Positions 6,635 to 9,496 of a stretch of 9,496 nucleotides of DNA are shown here, piece after piece (the stretch's first letter is position 1; each line of letters starts with the position of its first letter). The stretch comes from Actinomycetes bacterium (lineage in GTDB: Bacteria; Actinomycetota; Actinomycetes; Actinomycetales; Cellulomonadaceae). The position numbers were made by a program, and so were the translations under genes. The stretch covers positions 1-9,496 of the forward strand of contig JAFABT010000221.1 in assembly GCA_023425905.1 (NCBI GenBank), written 5' to 3'. The notes below the pieces were generated by a model. That model did not search any database. It was given only the letters and a program-made list of their open reading frames with translations, and was not told the origin of the DNA.

Positions 6635-6665
6635 AGACTAGCGCCCCTTTTGTCCAGATTGGGAA
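6635..6665 (-). promoter_or_regulatory. Possible promoter of the epimerase-glycosyltransferase operon
   Basis: On the minus strand TTCCCA (6660-6665) and TAGTCT (6635-6640) are separated by 19 bp. The -10 fits TANNNT but the -35 and the spacing are poor. It would give a leader of about 80 nt that carries the two alternative stems. Confidence 0.25.
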
Positions 6666-6721
6666 GGTTTCACCCGTTCGGCCCTGGACCTCACCCGGCC
6701 GAGAACGCGCCGCGAATGACG

Positions 6722-6755
6722 GCCGCCGCCGCACCCGGGCGGGCGCGGCGGCGGC
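6722..6755 (-). terminator. GC-rich hairpin terminator of the NCS2 permease gene
   Basis: Perfect 11-bp arms GCCGCCGCCGC (6722-6732) and GCGGCGGCGGC (6745-6755) with a 12-nt loop begin 22 nt past the permease stop. There is no T run, as is often seen in high-GC actinobacteria. A second imperfect stem follows further downstream (arms near 6676-6683 and 6697-6706). Confidence 0.6.
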
Positions 6756-6777
6756 GTGACGTGCACAGAGAACGAGG

Positions 6778-8259
<1,482 letters not shown>

Positions 8260-8266
8260 GGTGCAT

Positions 8267-8272
8267 AGATTG
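8267..8272 (-). promoter_or_regulatory. Possible -10 box of the NCS2 permease
   Basis: CAATCT on the minus strand ends 7 nt before the permease ATG, the spacing expected for a leaderless mRNA. It departs from TANNNT at the first base and no good -35 was found. Confidence 0.3.
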
Positions 8273-8330
8273 TCAGAAGACCGACAGAACATGCAGGCCT
8301 TTCGGCACCTCGAGACGTGAGATGTCGCCC

Positions 8331-8364
8331 ATCGTGCGGGCGGACGCCGCCCGCCGTCCACGAT
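8331..8364. repeat. Interrupted palindrome between the divergent permease and DUF2530 genes
   Basis: GCGGGCGG (8336-8343) and CCGCCCGC (8347-8354) form a perfect 8-bp stem with a 3-nt loop. Outer arms ATCGT (8331-8335) and ACGAT (8360-8364) extend it, with five unpaired bases on one side. It ends just where the -35 of the plus-strand promoter should lie. It could be an operator for both genes or a stem-loop in the permease leader if that gene starts further upstream. Confidence 0.5.
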
Positions 8365-8385
8365 CTGGACGCCGCGCCGGCTCGG

Positions 8386-8391
8386 TAGGCT
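8386..8391 (+). promoter_or_regulatory. -10 box of a leaderless DUF2530 transcript
   Basis: TAGGCT fits TANNNT and lies six bases before the GTG at 8398, so transcription should start at the start codon. No Shine-Dalgarno is present. The -35 is not clear; the region 8363-8371 (ATCTGGACG) covers it. Confidence 0.55.
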
Positions 8392-8397
8392 CACCGC

Positions 8398-8661
8398 GTG
8401 GCCAACCCTCTCGCCTTCCTCGGCTCCCGCGGCGACCGTCGACCCGATCCCGAGCCCGTGCAGATCGACCTCGTCCGGGTGTGCCTCGTCGGCACGGCCG
8501 TGTGGCTCGTCGTGCTCGTCGGCTGCGGCCTCGGCTGGGTGGTCACCTCACGTCCCGGCCTCGGCGCGTGGGCGACCGTCGCGCTCGCCGGCGTCGGGCT
8601 CGGACTCCTCGGAGTGTGGTGGGCACGGAACCGCGGGCCCGGCGCACGGGGGCGCAAGTAA
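8398..8661 (+). CDS. DUF2530-like small membrane protein
   Basis: This is an 87-residue protein with two transmembrane helices: LVRVCLVGTAVWLVVLVGCGLGWVV (about 25-49) and WATVALAGVGLGLLGVWWARNR (about 57-78), a charged N-terminus and an Arg/Lys-rich C-terminus (GARGRK). Length, the DLVRVCLVGTAVW segment before helix 1 and the GLLGVWWARNR end of helix 2 resemble DUF2530, an actinobacterial family of unknown function. The GTG start is supported by the TAGGCT box just upstream and the lack of any Shine-Dalgarno. It is transcribed away from the purine permease. The positive-inside rule puts the C-terminus in the cytoplasm. A partner or regulator of the permease is conceivable but only inference from position. 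Confidence 0.8.
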   Translation: MANPLAFLGSRGDRRPDPEPVQIDLVRVCLVGTAVWLVVLVGCGLGWVVTSRPGLGAWATVALAGVGLGLLGVWWARNRGPGARGRK

Positions 8662-8732
8662 CGCCGGACGCCCGGGGACGCAGTCGCGACGGAGGCTGAA
8701 ACCGCGCCGCATCCATGCAGGTCAGCGAGCCA

Positions 8733-8759
8733 TGAGAGAACTCTCACGGCCCAGCCGTG
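8733..8759. repeat. Two overlapping small inverted repeats before the secreted-protein gene
   Basis: TGAGAG-aa-CTCTCA (8733-8746) and CACGGC-cca-GCCGTG (8745-8759) are both perfect 6-bp inverted repeats that share two bases. Neither is followed by a T run. They lie 63 nt before the ATG at 8822 and 71 nt after the DUF2530 stop, so they could end the DUF2530 transcript or serve as a binding site or leader structure for the next gene. An 8-bp palindrome GTCGCGAC is also present at 8683-8690. Confidence 0.35.
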
Positions 8760-8821
8760 GCATCCGGAAGCGCGTCACCCCATCGTTGACTCGTCCAACC
8801 CCCGACCGGAAGGCCCGCACC

Positions 8822-9496
8822 ATGACCCGACTGTCCACGCGCACGCTCGCCACGGCGACGGCGCTCGCACTCGTCGCCACCCCCGTCGTCGCGGGGTCCG
8901 CGACCGCGCACGGCACGGACCGCGACGCAGTGGCCGCGCCGACGACGACGACGGTCCGCACTGCGCGCGTCGCCCTCGGTGACACCCCCCGCATCACCGT
9001 GACCGTGAAGAAGGCCAAGGCCACCTCGAAGGCCGATGCGCAGCGGTCCCACTCGAAGAAGCACCACCGCCTCGCCAAGGTGAGCGGCGTCGTCGACGTC
9101 ACCGTCGCCGGCAAGACCGTCGAGGGCAAGGTCCGCCGCGGGGTCGCACGCGTCCGCGTCCCCGTCGACCTCGCGATCGGCCGCCACACCGTCTCCGCGG
9201 CGTTCCGCGGCACCGCCCGCTACGCGGCGAGCACCGACGAGGGCACGCTCGTCGTCACGAAGGCCAAGCCGCGCCTGCGCGTCGGCGCGAAGCTCGTCCA
9301 GGGCGCCGCGCCCGTCGTCACCGCCAAGGTCACCTCGAAGGCCGACGGCGCTGTCACCGGCGACGTCCGCGTCCTCGTGCGCCGCGGCGACTTCACGACG
9401 ACGGCCACCGCGACTCTCGTCGACGGGCGCGTCACCGTGACGCTCCCCGACGCGCTGCCCGTCGACCCCGCGACGACCTCCCACCGGGGCAAGCGC
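8822..9496 (+). CDS. Secreted protein with Ig-like repeats, N-terminal part (3' end beyond window)
   Basis: The frame is open from the ATG at 8822 to the window edge (225 residues). A Shine-Dalgarno GGAAGG lies 8 nt upstream. Residues 1-29 form a Sec signal peptide: Arg3/Arg7, a hydrophobic core (LATATALALVATPVVAG) and an AxA site (ATA, 27-29). The mature part has two repeats that look like bacterial Ig-like domains (Big_3-type): one at about 45-148, with GRHTVSAAFRGTARYAASTDEGTLVVTKAKP at its end matching the usual G-H-x-V-x-A-x-F/Y-x-G-x-x-x-Y-x-A-S pattern, and a second starting at about 150. TSKAD occurs in both (68-72, 171-175). Repeat 1 carries a His/Lys-rich insertion (SHSKKHHRLAK, 76-86). 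It is probably a cell-surface or secreted adhesive/structural protein. No enzymatic domain is seen in this part, and the missing C-terminus could hold one or a wall anchor. Confidence 0.85.
   Translation, partial: MTRLSTRTLATATALALVATPVVAGSATAHGTDRDAVAAPTTTTVRTARVALGDTPRITVTVKKAKATSKADAQRSHSKKHHRLAKVSGVVDVTVAGKTVEGKVRRGVARVRVPVDLAIGRHTVSAAFRGTARYAASTDEGTLVVTKAKPRLRVGAKLVQGAAPVVTAKVTSKADGAVTGDVRVLVRRGDFTTTATATLVDGRVTVTLPDALPVDPATTSHRGKR

Noticed and set aside
8260..8394. Upstream extension of the NCS2 permease to 8394
   Set aside because: The added 45 residues are Cys/Arg/Ser-rich, read through the intergenic palindrome and lie before the conserved start of the family.
8786..8791. TTGACT as a -35 box for the secreted-protein gene
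   Set aside because: No TANNNT-like -10 lies 16-19 bp downstream; that position is the Shine-Dalgarno region.
8662..8821. c-di-AMP (ydaO) riboswitch before the secreted-protein gene
   Set aside because: Such leaders are known before actinobacterial cell-wall proteins, but the conserved core sequences were not found here and the region is too short.
8744..9484. Minus-strand 246-codon open frame antisense to the secreted protein
   Set aside because: The plus strand has a signal peptide, a Shine-Dalgarno and Ig-like repeats; the minus frame is Gly/Arg/Asp-rich without motifs.

Overview
The window is very GC-rich. Almost every codon in the real genes ends in G or C, GTG starts are common, and several genes have a TANNNT-type -10 box placed so close to the start codon that the mRNA would be leaderless. 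With the protein families seen (DUF4012, DUF2530, Wzz fused to a tyrosine kinase), this points to an actinobacterium, probably of the Micrococcales (Cellulomonas/Sanguibacter-like). The genus is an inference.

Left part, 1-2333, all minus strand: the N-terminal part of a DUF4012 membrane-anchored protein (running off the left edge), a DHA3/EntS-type MFS exporter, and a MarR-family regulator. MarR and the exporter are 2 nt apart and form an operon. A near-palindrome sits on the -10 box of marR, which suggests autoregulation.

Centre, 2370-6544, is an exopolysaccharide/capsule region. A plus-strand Wzz-type chain-length protein fused to a bacterial tyrosine kinase (BY-kinase) meets a minus-strand pair: a family-4 glycosyltransferase and an NAD-dependent epimerase closely resembling GDP-mannose 3,5-epimerase. 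The epimerase stop and the glycosyltransferase start share a GTGA overlap. The kinase and the glycosyltransferase overlap tail to tail by 33 bp. Together they would supply a GDP-activated sugar, add a sugar residue to a growing polysaccharide, and control its polymerisation and export. The DUF4012 gene at the left edge probably belongs to the same locus, with the MarR-exporter pair lying between.

Right part, 6545-9496: a 233-bp intergenic region carries several inverted repeats, including two mutually exclusive ones in the epimerase leader, and a GC-rich hairpin terminator. Then come an AzgA/PbuG-type NCS2 purine permease (minus), a divergent DUF2530 small membrane protein (plus), and the N-terminal part of a secreted protein with Ig-like repeats (plus, off the right edge). 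A large stem-loop-forming palindrome separates the permease from DUF2530.

No tRNA, rRNA, CRISPR array, insertion sequence or phage gene was seen. The gene families are all known. The least expected signals are the leader structure of the epimerase gene and the divergent palindrome next to the purine permease.
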